This document shows positions 18,581 through 27,029 of a DNA stretch of 64,000 nucleotides, in pieces. The notes under the pieces were generated by a model, which was not told where the DNA came from, did no database searches, and saw only the letters and a program-made list of their open reading frames with translations. The DNA comes from Devosia sp. Root685 (GTDB lineage Bacteria; Pseudomonadota; Alphaproteobacteria; Rhizobiales; Devosiaceae), in assembly GCF_001427875.1 (NCBI RefSeq), contig NZ_LMHK01000004.1:123903-187902 (forward strand). The letters run 5' to 3'. Within the stretch, counting starts at the first letter, position 1, and every line of letters starts with the position of its first letter. Both the position numbers and the translations under genes were made by a program.

Positions 18581-19518
18581 CAGAGGCGCACCTTGGGATT
18601 GACCCACGCATTGGTGAGATCGATGGCAATGTTCACGATGACGACGAGGATGATCATGGTAACGACGACGCCCATCAGGATCGGGATATCACCTGACAGG
18701 GCCGCCTGGACGGTGATCGAACCAAGGCCGGGAATAGCGAAGACGCGCTCGATGATGGCAGCGCCACCAAGGAGCCCGATGAACTGCAGCGACAGAACGG
18801 TGAGGGCAGCCGGCATGGCATTGCGCAAGGCGTGGCGGAACAGCACCGAGGAGGGCTTGATGCCCCCTGCCCTGAGCGTGCGCACATAATCCTGGCGCAG
18901 CGCGTCGATCATGGCGCCGCGCACCTGCTGGGAGGCGGAAGCGATACCCGAAAGTACCAGAGCGCCGACAGGCAAGGCCAGCGAAGCGAGCCAGCCAGTG
19001 GGCGAGGTGGTGAAATCGGTATAGCCGGTGGCCGGCAGCCAGCGCAGGTTGAGCGCGAAGACCACCACGAGGATGAGACCCAGCCAGAAGTTGGGGAGCG
19101 AGAAGCCGACGACGCTGATGAGCTGGATGACGCGATCGGCCCAGCCACCGCGCACGGCGGCGGCAATGCCGAGAAGGGCCGAGACCACGCCGATGATGAC
19201 GATGGCCAGGACGACCATGGAGAGAGTGACCGGCAAGCGGCCGGAGAGAATTTTCGAAACGCTCTCGCCCATGGTCCAGGACATGCCGAGGTCGCCGCGC
19301 ACTGCCTTCGCCACCCAAGTGCCATATTGCTCATAGAGCGGGCGATCGATGCCGAGCTTGGTTTCGAGATCGGCAATCTGCTGATCGGTTGCGTTATCGC
19401 CCAGAATGTTCTGCGCGACATTGTCGGCGCCGCCAAAAACCATGGCGAAGGTCAGCGTGGTGACGAGGGCCAGGAGAACCAGGCTCGAAAGCAATCTCTT
19501 GGATACGTAGCTAAGCAT
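18580..19518 (-). CDS. Dpp/Opp-type ABC permease (DppB-like), first gene of the sulfatase operon
   Basis: Inner-membrane permease of 312 aa. It begins MLSYVSKRLLSSLVLLALVTTLTFAM, continues with the periplasmic ATDQQIADLETKLGIDRPLYEQY segment (seen in two parts) and RGDLGMSW, and has the EAA loop QDYVRTLRAGGIKPSSVLFRHALRNA (split) plus ERVFAIPGLG. ATG 19518 is preceded by GGAGGG at a normal distance. It is the 5' gene of a minus-strand operon running to at least 9246. The promoter element at 19653-19702 lies about 135 bases upstream and is shared with both binding-protein genes, which tie the permease to those proteins. Confidence 0.93.
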   Translation of the reverse strand: MLSYVSKRLLSSLVLLALVTTLTFAMVFGGADNVAQNILGDNATDQQIADLETKLGIDRPLYEQYGTWVAKAVRGDLGMSWTMGESVSKILSGRLPVTLSMVVLAIVIIGVVSALLGIAAAVRGGWADRVIQLISVVGFSLPNFWLGLILVVVFALNLRWLPATGYTDFTTSPTGWLASLALPVGALVLSGIASASQQVRGAMIDALRQDYVRTLRAGGIKPSSVLFRHALRNAMPAALTVLSLQFIGLLGGAAIIERVFAIPGLGSITVQAALSGDIPILMGVVVTMIILVVIVNIAIDLTNAWVNPKVRL

Positions 19519-19652
19519 GGGGAAGGGCCCTCCCTGCACTTTTCGGCGCGGAGGGACGACTGTCCCCCGCGGCACCGGGGCCGAAAGCGATCATGATTTT
19601 CCTCCACAATGCCCCGCCATTTGCGGCTTCGGGCGGATAGTTAATCTGGTGA

Positions 19653-19702
19653 TAGCAGTTGAACCGATGCGCAGATAATGCAAAAAACACCGTGAGCGAT
19701 AA
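19653..19702 (-). promoter_or_regulatory. shared regulon promoter element, copy C (permease operon)
   Basis: Read on the minus strand: TTATCGC, 12 bases, TTGCAT, 20 bases, TGCTA. Plus-strand parts are ATGCAA at 19678-19683, GCGATAA at 19696-19702 and TAGCA at 19653-19657. The same three parts with identical spacings stand before the binding-protein genes at 22358-22407 and 27030-27079. It also lies 17 bases ahead of the LysR gene, fitting a LysR-type autoregulated divergent promoter. Confidence 0.75.
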
Positions 19703-19719
19703 GCAAGGCTGATACCTCG

Positions 19720-20706
19720 ATGCTGGACCAGATCACCCACCTTTTTCGCCTGCGCACCATTCTCGAAGAGGGCAGTCTGCGCCGCGCTTCCGAGAAGCTG
19801 AACGTGACGCAACCGGCGCTGTCGCGCTCCCTCGCGCAGCTCGAAAGCTATTTTGGACAACAGCTGGTGGAGCGGCATGCAAGGGGCGTGAAGGCGACGC
19901 CCTTTGGGGAAAAGGTGCTGTCGGTGTCTAATCGCATCGAGCGCTATTGGGAAATCGCCGAGCACGAATTACGCGCCGAAGTGACCGACGAAAAGACGGC
20001 GATGCGGATCGGCGGAGGGCCGGTGTGGCGCTCGGGGATTTTATCGAGCGTGTTGGCGGAACTGCAGAGCCGCTATCCGCGTATCGTCATAGAATTTACG
20101 ACGCTCACCTATGGCAAAACGTTGCAGGACCTGCGGGAGGGGCGGCTCGATGTCGCCTTTGGCGGCGTGTTCAACGATGGCGGCAGCAGTTCGCGCTTTG
20201 CGCGGGTGAAGCTGACCGAGGTGACGAATTATGTGATGGCGCGGGAAGACCATCCGCTGCTGGCTGGCAAGAATCCCGACGATATCGTGCCATCGAGCCT
20301 GCGGGCCTATCCCTGGATCGTCTATTCGGAATTGCCGGCCTATCGCGAGATTACCGAACACACCGTGGCCGAATATATCGGCGGGTTGCCTGATGTTCGC
20401 TTCATCTGCCAGAACCTGCTCTCGGTCCTGACAATATTGCAGCAGAGCGATTGCCTCTGCGTGCTGCCCTATCTTTCGGTGCAGGCGGTCAATTCGCCGA
20501 GGATTGTGCCGATCCCCCTGCCCCTTCGGCGTAGTACAGCGGACATCGGCATGATCTTTCGCACGGAAATGCGGGAATGGGGGCCGATGAAGACACTGCT
20601 CGAACTGTGCCAAGAGAAATTCGGCATAACCGAGGAACTGCCATTCGAAATGCGCAATGCGGCGGCGCATGTGATGGAAGGCGGAAGCGATGTCGGAATG
20701 CCATAG
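19720..20706 (+). CDS. LysR-family regulator of the sulfatase/transport regulon
   Basis: LysR-type transcription factor of 328 aa: HTH at residues 5-64 (RRASEKLNVTQPALSRSLAQ, LVERHARGVKATPFGEKVL) and a co-inducer domain (about 90-300; GGGPVWRSGILSSVLAEL, GRLDVAFGG, LLSVLTILQQSDCLCVLP). This sequence style resembles GbpR-like regulators of carbohydrate uptake. It is divergent from the permease operon and convergent with binding protein A, with one conserved promoter element directly between it and the operon. I infer it is the regulator that reads the TTATCGC/TTGCAT element; the inducer is presumably the transported compound or a breakdown product. Confidence 0.9.
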   Translation: MLDQITHLFRLRTILEEGSLRRASEKLNVTQPALSRSLAQLESYFGQQLVERHARGVKATPFGEKVLSVSNRIERYWEIAEHELRAEVTDEKTAMRIGGGPVWRSGILSSVLAELQSRYPRIVIEFTTLTYGKTLQDLREGRLDVAFGGVFNDGGSSSRFARVKLTEVTNYVMAREDHPLLAGKNPDDIVPSSLRAYPWIVYSELPAYREITEHTVAEYIGGLPDVRFICQNLLSVLTILQQSDCLCVLPYLSVQAVNSPRIVPIPLPLRRSTADIGMIFRTEMREWGPMKTLLELCQEKFGITEELPFEMRNAAAHVMEGGSDVGMP

Positions 20707-20722
20707 GGCATTCCAACGAAAT

Positions 20723-20744
20723 CGGGCAGCCCTGAGGCTGCCCG
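20723..20744. terminator. bidirectional hairpin between convergent genes
   Basis: Perfect 9 bp stem CGGGCAGCC / GGCTGCCCG with loop CTGA between the LysR stop (20706) and the binding-protein stop (20772). There is no long T tract on either side, so it is terminator-like by position and strength rather than by full consensus. Confidence 0.55.
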
Positions 20745-20771
20745 AAGCGCGAGGGGACCAGTTGGGAGGGT

Positions 20772-22280
20772 CTAGTCGGCCTTCGCGAAGTCGCGGATAT
20801 GCGGGACGGCATTGGTGCCACGCATTTCCACTGTGGTCTGCGGGTTGGTCAGGTAGATGGTGTCGCGCCTGTACCAGGGGGCGTAGAAGGCGTTCTCGAC
20901 CATGTAGCGGTTGAGATCCTGGTACCCAGTGAGCTGCTGGTCGCCGGTGGCGTATTGGGTCTTGTCGAGCATTTCGATAAAGGCTGGGTCAGCGACCTTG
21001 GAGGTATTCCAGGGCGCGTCGGGATAGCCGAACTTGCGGTATTCGGCCCAGGAACCCTGATAGCCGAACTGGAAGACATAGGCGGGGAATTTGCCGGAGC
21101 GCAGTTCGGGAATGGTGGCGTTGGGAGCGACCTTTTCCCAAGTGACGGTGACGCCGATATCCTTGAGTTGCTGTTCGACGATCGGGTTGAAATTGGCGAA
21201 GGTCGCGATGTCGGGCAGCTTGAGGTTGAAACCTTCGGCAAAGCCGGCTTCGGCGAGGAGTGCCTTGGCGGCGGCGGGGTCGAAAGCATAGACCTCGTCG
21301 AGTTCGGGCAGGTAGGCCTCGCTGACCGTCGGGAAAATCTGGTCGCTCAGACGACCGTGGCCGAGTTCGACGAACTTCAGGATCGAGGCGGTATCGAAAG
21401 CCATGTTGAGGGCTTTGCGGACACGCACGTCGGCGAGGGCGGGAGCGATCTTGCCTTCGCGGTCGGCGATGATGAAGCCGAGCCAGTTGACGTCGCTCTT
21501 GTGGACGACAAGGCCATTGGCTTCGGCATCGACCACGGCACGGGCTTCGCCGAGGCCGGCATCGACCTGACCGGATTTCAGGGCATTGAGACGGGCGACC
21601 TGATCGTTGATCGGGGTGATGGTGATGCGGTCGTAGGGATAGGCTTCCGCGTTCCAATAGTCGGCATTGCGGTTGTAGACATATTGCCGGCCGAGCACGG
21701 AATTCTGATCGTCGAAGACATAGGGGCCGGAGCCGACGGGATTATTGGCAAAAGCCTCGACACCCAAGGTTACCGGAGAGGCCATGGCGCCGCCGACGAC
21801 GGTGAGATTGTCGATGAGGGTTGGATCGGGCTCGCTGAGGTGCAGCGCCACTTCGGTGGGCGAGATGACCTCGACCTCGGAGATGAGGGCGGCCATAAAG
21901 CTGTTCTGGCCGGCGCCGTTCTTGAGATATTCGAGATTGGCCTTCACCGCCTCGCCGTCAAAGGGCGTGCCGTCGGTGAAGGAGACGCCTTCGCGCAGCT
22001 TCAGGGTCAGAACGCTGTTGTCGCCATTGTAGGACCATTCGGTGGCAAGGTTCGGCTCGACCGTACCGTCAGGCTTGGCGATGAGCAGGGTGTCGAGGAC
22101 CGGCTGCCAGAACTGCATCTGGTTGGCGATCATCAGCTGGGCCCGGTCAAAACTATTGTTGTCGAGAATGGCGGCGATGGCCAGCGTGTTCTCGTCATTG
22201 GCGACCTGCGCCATGGCGGCGGGCACAAGGGCGACAGAGCTCAGTGCCGCGGCGGCTGCCGCGAGCAGAATGGTTTTCAT
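20772..22280 (-). CDS. ABC transporter substrate-binding protein A (SBP_bac_5, Dpp/Opp type)
   Basis: Periplasmic binding protein of 502 aa. Signal peptide MKTILLAAAAAALSSVALVPAAMAQ, then the cluster-C fold with LKLREGVSFTDGTPFDGEAVKANLEYLKN (read in parts), VGSGPYVF, RITITPINDQVARLNALKSG, VRKALNMAFD and FQFGYQGSWAEYRKFGYPDAPW near the C terminus. ATG 22280 is preceded by GGAGGA; longer in-frame starts (22421) would bury the signal peptide. It is strongly similar, segment by segment, to the protein at 25467-26975, so the two arose by duplication. No permease gene accompanies it, and its promoter element matches that of the permease operon at 19518. Confidence 0.94.
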   Translation of the reverse strand: MKTILLAAAAAALSSVALVPAAMAQVANDENTLAIAAILDNNSFDRAQLMIANQMQFWQPVLDTLLIAKPDGTVEPNLATEWSYNGDNSVLTLKLREGVSFTDGTPFDGEAVKANLEYLKNGAGQNSFMAALISEVEVISPTEVALHLSEPDPTLIDNLTVVGGAMASPVTLGVEAFANNPVGSGPYVFDDQNSVLGRQYVYNRNADYWNAEAYPYDRITITPINDQVARLNALKSGQVDAGLGEARAVVDAEANGLVVHKSDVNWLGFIIADREGKIAPALADVRVRKALNMAFDTASILKFVELGHGRLSDQIFPTVSEAYLPELDEVYAFDPAAAKALLAEAGFAEGFNLKLPDIATFANFNPIVEQQLKDIGVTVTWEKVAPNATIPELRSGKFPAYVFQFGYQGSWAEYRKFGYPDAPWNTSKVADPAFIEMLDKTQYATGDQQLTGYQDLNRYMVENAFYAPWYRRDTIYLTNPQTTVEMRGTNAVPHIRDFAKAD

Positions 22281-22357
22281 GACTGGGTCCTCCACGGCCG
22301 CCCCGATGGAGCAGCGCTCGTCAGCGGGCCGTTTCGGCTCTTCGCTTGCCCCCTGCC

Positions 22358-22407
22358 TAGCATCGGCGGTGATTACCGAGAAATGCAAAGACCTCCGAAG
22401 GCGATAA
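22358..22407 (-). promoter_or_regulatory. shared regulon promoter element, copy A (binding protein A)
   Basis: Plus-strand parts TAGCA (22358-22362), ATGCAA (22383-22388) and GCGATAA (22401-22407), spaced 20 and 12 bases exactly as at 19653 and 27030; on the minus strand this reads toward the start codon at 22280. An inverted copy of the outer box, GCTTATCGC at 22438-22446, faces the divergent sulfatase at 22517, so both divergent genes may respond to the same regulator. Confidence 0.75.
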
Positions 22408-22516
22408 GCAGGCTTGATCACTCAACCGATGCAGTCAGCTTATCGCTGCGGCGACTTTAAGCAGTCCTCGCCCGCGCAAGGCGATGCTACCGCTTGGAAA
22501 ACGGAGGAGATGCGAG

Positions 22517-24355
22517 ATGAGCAAACGGCCCAACATATTGTGCATCGTCAGCGAGGACTGCCCGCCCAAGATTGGTGCCTATGGTGATCCTGTGGCGCGG
22601 ACGCCGCATCTCGATCGCCTTGCCTCGGAGGGCATGCTTTATGAAACGGCCAATTGCACCTCGCCGGTCTGCGCGCCCTCGCGCTTTGCAATTCTGACCG
22701 GACAGCATGCCGAAAGTTGCCCGCGGGCTCAGCACATGCAGGCCCTGGCGCATTTGCCCGAGAGTTTTCTGACCTATCCAGCCGAGATGCGAAAGGCCGG
22801 GTACTACTGCACTAACAATGCCAAGACCCACTACAATTGCGACGTCGACCCCGACGAGATCTGGGATGAATCGAGCCGAACCGCGCATTGGCGCCACCGG
22901 GCCGATGGCCAGCCTTTCCTCGCCGTCTTCAACTGCATGACGACCCATGAATCCTGCACCTTCAAGGAGCAGGAAGGCGCGGTGCGGCCCGAAGATGTCA
23001 CCCTGCCCTCCTACCTCCCGGATACGCCAGGCATGCGGCAGAGCATGGCGCGGCACTACAATGCCATGGCGAAGATGGATGCGGAGCTTGGCAAGCACCT
23101 GTCGGATCTCGAAGCTGATGGGCTCGCCGAAGACACGGTGGTCTTCTACTTCTCCGACCATGGCTCGGCCCTGCCCCGCTCCAAGCGCTATCTTTATGAC
23201 GAAGGGCTCGGGGTGCCGCTGGTGATCCGCGTGCCGCCAAAATGGTGGCATCTCACCCAGCACGGACCCGGCGCGCGGATCGAGGCGCCGGCTTCGCTGG
23301 TTGATCTTTTTCCCACTTTCCTGGCCATTGCCGGGGTTGAGGTGCCGATGCAATTGCATGGACAGGCACTGCTGGGGCTGGAGGTGGAGTCACGCCAATA
23401 TGTGTTTGGTGGGCGCGATCGCATGGGCGAGCGCTACGATCTCAGCCGCTCGGTACGCTCGGCACGCTATCGCTATGTCAGAAACTACACGCCCTATCGC
23501 CCGCTCGGCCAATATGTCGCCTTCGAATGGCTCGGCGCGCATTATCAGGACTATGAGACGGCGTGGCTGGCGGGTGCGCTTGACGACAAGCAGGAGCAGT
23601 TCTGGCGGCAGAAGCCGGCGGAGGAGTTTTATGACCTCGATGCCGACCCCTATGCGACGGTCAATCTGATCGGTTCGCGCTCGCATCTGGTGCTGGCCGA
23701 TGAACACCGGGCGGCACTGGACAAGCACATGGTCGATATTCGCGATACCGGTTTCATTCCTGAGCATAGTGCGGCGGAAACCTGGGAAGCGAGCCAGAAT
23801 GAAAGCGTCTATCCGCTTGAAAGGATCATGGCGATCGCGGCGCGAGGGGCGGAGCGCAATCCGGCGAATGGAGACGGATTCCTCGCCGACCTGGCGGATG
23901 GTTCGGCGGTGGTTAGACACTGGGCAGCGCGGGGACTTCTAGGACTTGCTGCCGCTGGCCTGCCTTTGCCCGATGGCGTGGAGGCGGCCTATGCGGCGGA
24001 AAGCGATCCGCAGGTGCGTATTCCGCTGGCGGAAGCTCTGGGGCGGGCTGGCTATGACCGGCGTTGGGTGAACGAGGTGACAAAAATCCTCATCGACAAT
24101 GACGATCCGCGCGTAAAGCTGCAGGCGCTGGATGCGCTGACCTGGCTGCCGCTGCATGCCGATATTTCCCTCGCCGCGGTGCAAGCACTGCATAGCGATG
24201 GCGACACCTATCTCAGACAATCGTCGGACTATCTGGCGCAGCGGCTGGACGGCAGCTATCGGCCGACAAACACCATCTTCGACTGGAGCCGGCTCGATGG
24301 TGAGGGGCAGACGGGCAAGCAGAAGGCAAGCACGAGCAGGAATGTGCCGGCTTGA
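22517..24355 (+). CDS. third Cys-type sulfatase with HEAT-like C-terminal extension
   Basis: Sulfatase of 612 aa of the heparan N-sulfatase (sulfamidase)-like branch. MSKRPNILCIVSEDCPPKIGAYG (read in parts) gives the metal site, TSPVCAPSRFAILTGQH the formylglycine motif with Cys52, and KTHYNCD plus VVFYFSDHGSALPRSKRYLYDEG the remaining active-site pieces. Residues from about 470 form a helical tail (VVRHWAARGLLGLAAAGLPL, DPQVRIPLAEALGRAGYD, DDPRVKLQALDALTWLPLH) that looks like HEAT repeats. No signal peptide. ATG 22517 has GGAGGAG upstream; the frame's earlier ATG (22484) lacks one. It diverges from binding protein A, so it probably belongs to the same regulon. Confidence 0.93.
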   Translation: MSKRPNILCIVSEDCPPKIGAYGDPVARTPHLDRLASEGMLYETANCTSPVCAPSRFAILTGQHAESCPRAQHMQALAHLPESFLTYPAEMRKAGYYCTNNAKTHYNCDVDPDEIWDESSRTAHWRHRADGQPFLAVFNCMTTHESCTFKEQEGAVRPEDVTLPSYLPDTPGMRQSMARHYNAMAKMDAELGKHLSDLEADGLAEDTVVFYFSDHGSALPRSKRYLYDEGLGVPLVIRVPPKWWHLTQHGPGARIEAPASLVDLFPTFLAIAGVEVPMQLHGQALLGLEVESRQYVFGGRDRMGERYDLSRSVRSARYRYVRNYTPYRPLGQYVAFEWLGAHYQDYETAWLAGALDDKQEQFWRQKPAEEFYDLDADPYATVNLIGSRSHLVLADEHRAALDKHMVDIRDTGFIPEHSAAETWEASQNESVYPLERIMAIAARGAERNPANGDGFLADLADGSAVVRHWAARGLLGLAAAGLPLPDGVEAAYAAESDPQVRIPLAEALGRAGYDRRWVNEVTKILIDNDDPRVKLQALDALTWLPLHADISLAAVQALHSDGDTYLRQSSDYLAQRLDGSYRPTNTIFDWSRLDGEGQTGKQKASTSRNVPA

Positions 24356-24423
24356 GTGAAGGGTGTCGCACTCGGTTGCCCCCCGGCTTTAAGTCGAGGC
24401 CCATCCTGATATCTCGCGATGGG

Positions 24424-24484
24424 TCCCGGCCCTCGCCGGGATGACAGCCAGTGGTTGGGCGAATTGCCCCGCGCAAACGCGGGC
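24424..24484. terminator. two hairpins in the convergent gap
   Basis: TCCCGGC-CCTC-GCCGGGA (24424-24441) and a second stem around TGCCCCGCG-CAAA-CGCGGGCA (24465-24484), placed between the converging stops at 24355 and 24486. The first belongs to a sequence type (GGGTCCCGGC...GCCGGGATGACA) that is common as an intergenic palindrome in alphaproteobacteria. Neither has a T tract; role in transcript ends is inferred from position. Confidence 0.5.
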
Positions 24485-24485
24485 A

Positions 24486-25394
24486 TCACGCTTTCAAATG
24501 TTTTCCGAGAAAATCGACCACTGCCGGCATGATGGGGGTGATGTCGCCGTCGATGAAGCAGTGGTCGGCGCCTTCGATCGGGCGCCATTCGGCTGATACG
24601 CCGGCTCGCTGCAGCGCCTGATAAAGGCTCTCGCCCTGGCCGGGAGGAACGACGGAATCTGCCGTGCCATGCTGGATGAGCATGGGGGCAGCTTTTGGGG
24701 TCACCCAGGTGATCGGCGAGGCGCGGCGGGCGGCTTCGGGATTCTCCGAGGGGCGGCCACCGATCAGCCGGCCGGAGGCGGAGTCCGGTGCATCGTGCAC
24801 AAAGCGGGCCGTCGGCAGCGCTTGCGCGTCGAGGCTGAGCATATCGGTGACGCCATACCAGTTGATGACGGCCTGAACCTTGCCGCTCTCTTCGACAAAA
24901 CCTTCTGCGCCTTCAAACTCCGGCGGGGTATCGAGGCCGAGCAGGACGGCCAGGTGACCACCGGCGCTTTCGCCAAGGGAGGCAATGCGGTCGGGCGCGA
25001 TATTGAACTGGGTGGCATGGTGGCGGAGATAACGGAGTGCCGCCTTCAGGTCCTGCAACTGGGTCGGAAATTTGCCTTCGCCCGAGAGGCGATAGGATGG
25101 GCGGGCAACCGCATAGCCGGCGGCATGCAGGGTCTCGACCATGTCCATGGCCGCCAGATTAGGGTGCATGGCATGGGGATGACCCAGCATCCAGCCACCA
25201 CCATGGATATAGACCACGACGGGATGCGGCCCCTGCCCCGGCGGCACGGCTAGCGACATGGTCAGCGCGCGGAAACCGAAGGGCTGGCTATAGAGCAGTT
25301 CGGGCCAGACGCGCGCGCCATCGGCACGGCTTTCGAAGCGATCAAGACAGACGTCGAGTTCTTTGCGCTGGGCGGCGCGGGCTTCATCAGACAT
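24486..25394 (-). CDS. alpha/beta hydrolase, esterase/lipase (BD-FAE/HSL-like)
   Basis: Cytoplasmic esterase of 302 aa. Oxyanion motif IHGGGWMLGHP at about 63-73, nucleophile elbow GESAGGHLAVLLG with the catalytic Ser at about 143, acid in GTADSVVPPGQGES, and His in EGADHCFIDG. This Ser-Asp-His set fits carbohydrate or lipid ester hydrolysis. It lies downstream of binding protein B on the same strand but behind a strong terminator (25411-25443), so expression probably needs read-through or its own promoter. By context it may remove acyl groups from the imported, sulfated glycoside; that is inference. Confidence 0.9.
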   Translation of the reverse strand: MSDEARAAQRKELDVCLDRFESRADGARVWPELLYSQPFGFRALTMSLAVPPGQGPHPVVVYIHGGGWMLGHPHAMHPNLAAMDMVETLHAAGYAVARPSYRLSGEGKFPTQLQDLKAALRYLRHHATQFNIAPDRIASLGESAGGHLAVLLGLDTPPEFEGAEGFVEESGKVQAVINWYGVTDMLSLDAQALPTARFVHDAPDSASGRLIGGRPSENPEAARRASPITWVTPKAAPMLIQHGTADSVVPPGQGESLYQALQRAGVSAEWRPIEGADHCFIDGDITPIMPAVVDFLGKHLKA

Positions 25395-25410
25395 AGGCGC
25401 TCCATAAAAC

Positions 25411-25443
25411 CCAAGAAAAAGGCGGCCGGTGCTGGCCGCCTTT
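25411..25443 (-). terminator. Rho-independent terminator after binding protein B
   Basis: On the minus strand, AAAGGCGGCC-AGCACC-GGCCGCCTTT (25418-25443) is a 10 bp stem with a 6-base loop followed by further T residues (TTTTTCTTGGG). It lies 23 bases after the stop at 25467 and just ahead of the esterase start. Confidence 0.85.
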
Positions 25444-25466
25444 CTGCTCGAACAGACTTGGGAGGA

Positions 25467-26975
25467 CTATTCGGCCTTGGAGTAATTGCGGATAGGCGAG
25501 ACCACATTGGTCGTCTGCAGATCCACAACGGTTTCCTTGTTGGTGAGGTAGATGATGTCGCGACGATACATAGGGGCGTAATAGGCATTTTCGACGAAGT
25601 AGCGGCCGACATCCTTGTAGAGCGCATTCTGCTCGTCGCCCGAGGCATACTGGACCTTGTCGATGAGTTCGAGGAGAGCCGGGTCGGCGACCTTGGACGT
25701 GTTCCAGGGGCTGTCGGGGAAACCGAACTTGCGGATTTCCGACCATTCGCCCTGATAGCCGAACTGGAAGACATAGGCCGGGAACTTGCCGGAGCGCAGC
25801 TCGGTAATGACGGCGTTGGGCGCAATCTTTTCCCACTTAACGGTGATGCCGATGTCCTTGAGGAATTTCTCGACGATGGGATTGAAGGCGGCGTAGTTGG
25901 CGGTTTCGGGCAGAAGCAGTTCAAACCCATCGGGGTAGCCGGCTTCGGCGAGAAGCGCCTTGGCGGCAGCCGGATCGAACGGATAGACCTCGTCCAGTTC
26001 GGGCACATAGGCCTGGCTCGTGGACGGGAAAATCTGATCCGACAGGCGGCCATAGCCGAGGTCGACGAACTTCAGGATGGACGCGCCATCGAAGGCCATG
26101 TTGAGCGCCTTGCGGACACGCAGATCGGCCAAGGCCGGCGCGATCTTGCCCTCGCGATCGGCGATGATCAGGCCGAACCAATCCACATCGACGCGATTGA
26201 GCACAAGGCCATTGGCCTCGGCATCGGCGACGGCACGGGCCTCGCTGATGCCAGCATCGATCTGGCCGGATTTCAACGCATTGAGGCGGGCCACATTGTC
26301 ATTGATGGGCGTGATCGTGACGCGCTCGAACGGGAAATCGGCGGCGTTCCAATAGCCGGGGTTGCGATTGTAGACATACTGGCGGCCGGCGACAGAGGTT
26401 GTGACATCGTAGGTATAGGGGCCGGAACCGATGGGGCTGTTTGCCGATCCTTCGACGCCGAGGGTCGCGGGCGACGCCATGGCGCCGCCGACGACGGCAA
26501 GGTTTTGTAGCAGGCCAGGATCGGGCTCGTTGAGGCGCAACTTGACCTCGGTGGGCGAGACAACTTCGATCTCCGAAATCGAGGCGGCCATAAAGCTGTT
26601 CTGGCCAGCGCCGTTCTTGAGATATTCAAGGTTTGCCTTCACCGCTTCACCATCGAAGGGCGTACCATCGGTAAAGGTGATGCCTTCGCGCAGCTTTAGG
26701 ATCAGCTCGCTGTTGTCGCCGTTATAGGTGTATTCGGTGGCCATGTTCGGGCCGATATCGCCGTTGGCCTCGCGAACAAGCAGCGTGTCGAAAACCGGCG
26801 ACCAATACTGGAGCTGATGGCCGATCATCAGCTGGGCGCGGTCGAAGCTGACATTGTCGATGGTCGCGCCAAGTGCCAGCGTATCGGCGTCATTCGCCAC
26901 TTGGGCCAGGGCTGCGGGCGCTACGCTCAACATGAGAGCGCCCGCCAGAACGGCAGAAAGAAGCCGCTTGTTCAT
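25467..26975 (-). CDS. ABC transporter substrate-binding protein B (paralogue of A)
   Basis: Periplasmic SBP_bac_5 protein, 502 aa, with signal peptide MNKRLLSAVLAGALMLSVAP / AALAQ. Same length as binding protein A and colinear with it throughout: FTDGTPFDGEAVKANLEYLK, NGAGQNSFMA, VGGAMASPATLGVEG, VRKALNMAFDGASILKFVDL and FQFGYQGEWSEIRKFGFPDS are nearly identical to the corresponding segments there. Differences cluster in the mid-region and C terminus, which may reflect a different ligand. Own promoter element at 27030-27079 and own terminator at 25411. It presumably delivers to the single permease complex encoded at 16008-19518. Confidence 0.94.
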   Translation of the reverse strand: MNKRLLSAVLAGALMLSVAPAALAQVANDADTLALGATIDNVSFDRAQLMIGHQLQYWSPVFDTLLVREANGDIGPNMATEYTYNGDNSELILKLREGITFTDGTPFDGEAVKANLEYLKNGAGQNSFMAASISEIEVVSPTEVKLRLNEPDPGLLQNLAVVGGAMASPATLGVEGSANSPIGSGPYTYDVTTSVAGRQYVYNRNPGYWNAADFPFERVTITPINDNVARLNALKSGQIDAGISEARAVADAEANGLVLNRVDVDWFGLIIADREGKIAPALADLRVRKALNMAFDGASILKFVDLGYGRLSDQIFPSTSQAYVPELDEVYPFDPAAAKALLAEAGYPDGFELLLPETANYAAFNPIVEKFLKDIGITVKWEKIAPNAVITELRSGKFPAYVFQFGYQGEWSEIRKFGFPDSPWNTSKVADPALLELIDKVQYASGDEQNALYKDVGRYFVENAYYAPMYRRDIIYLTNKETVVDLQTTNVVSPIRNYSKAE

Positions 26976-27029
26976 ATCATATCCTCCCGGAGCCGCCCGC
27001 GTTGTCCGGGTTCGGCTTCCTCTTTGGCC

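Noticed and set aside
20799..22460. Plus-strand frame of 553 codons
   Set aside because: Antisense to binding protein A; Gly/Val/Asp-rich shadow sequence.
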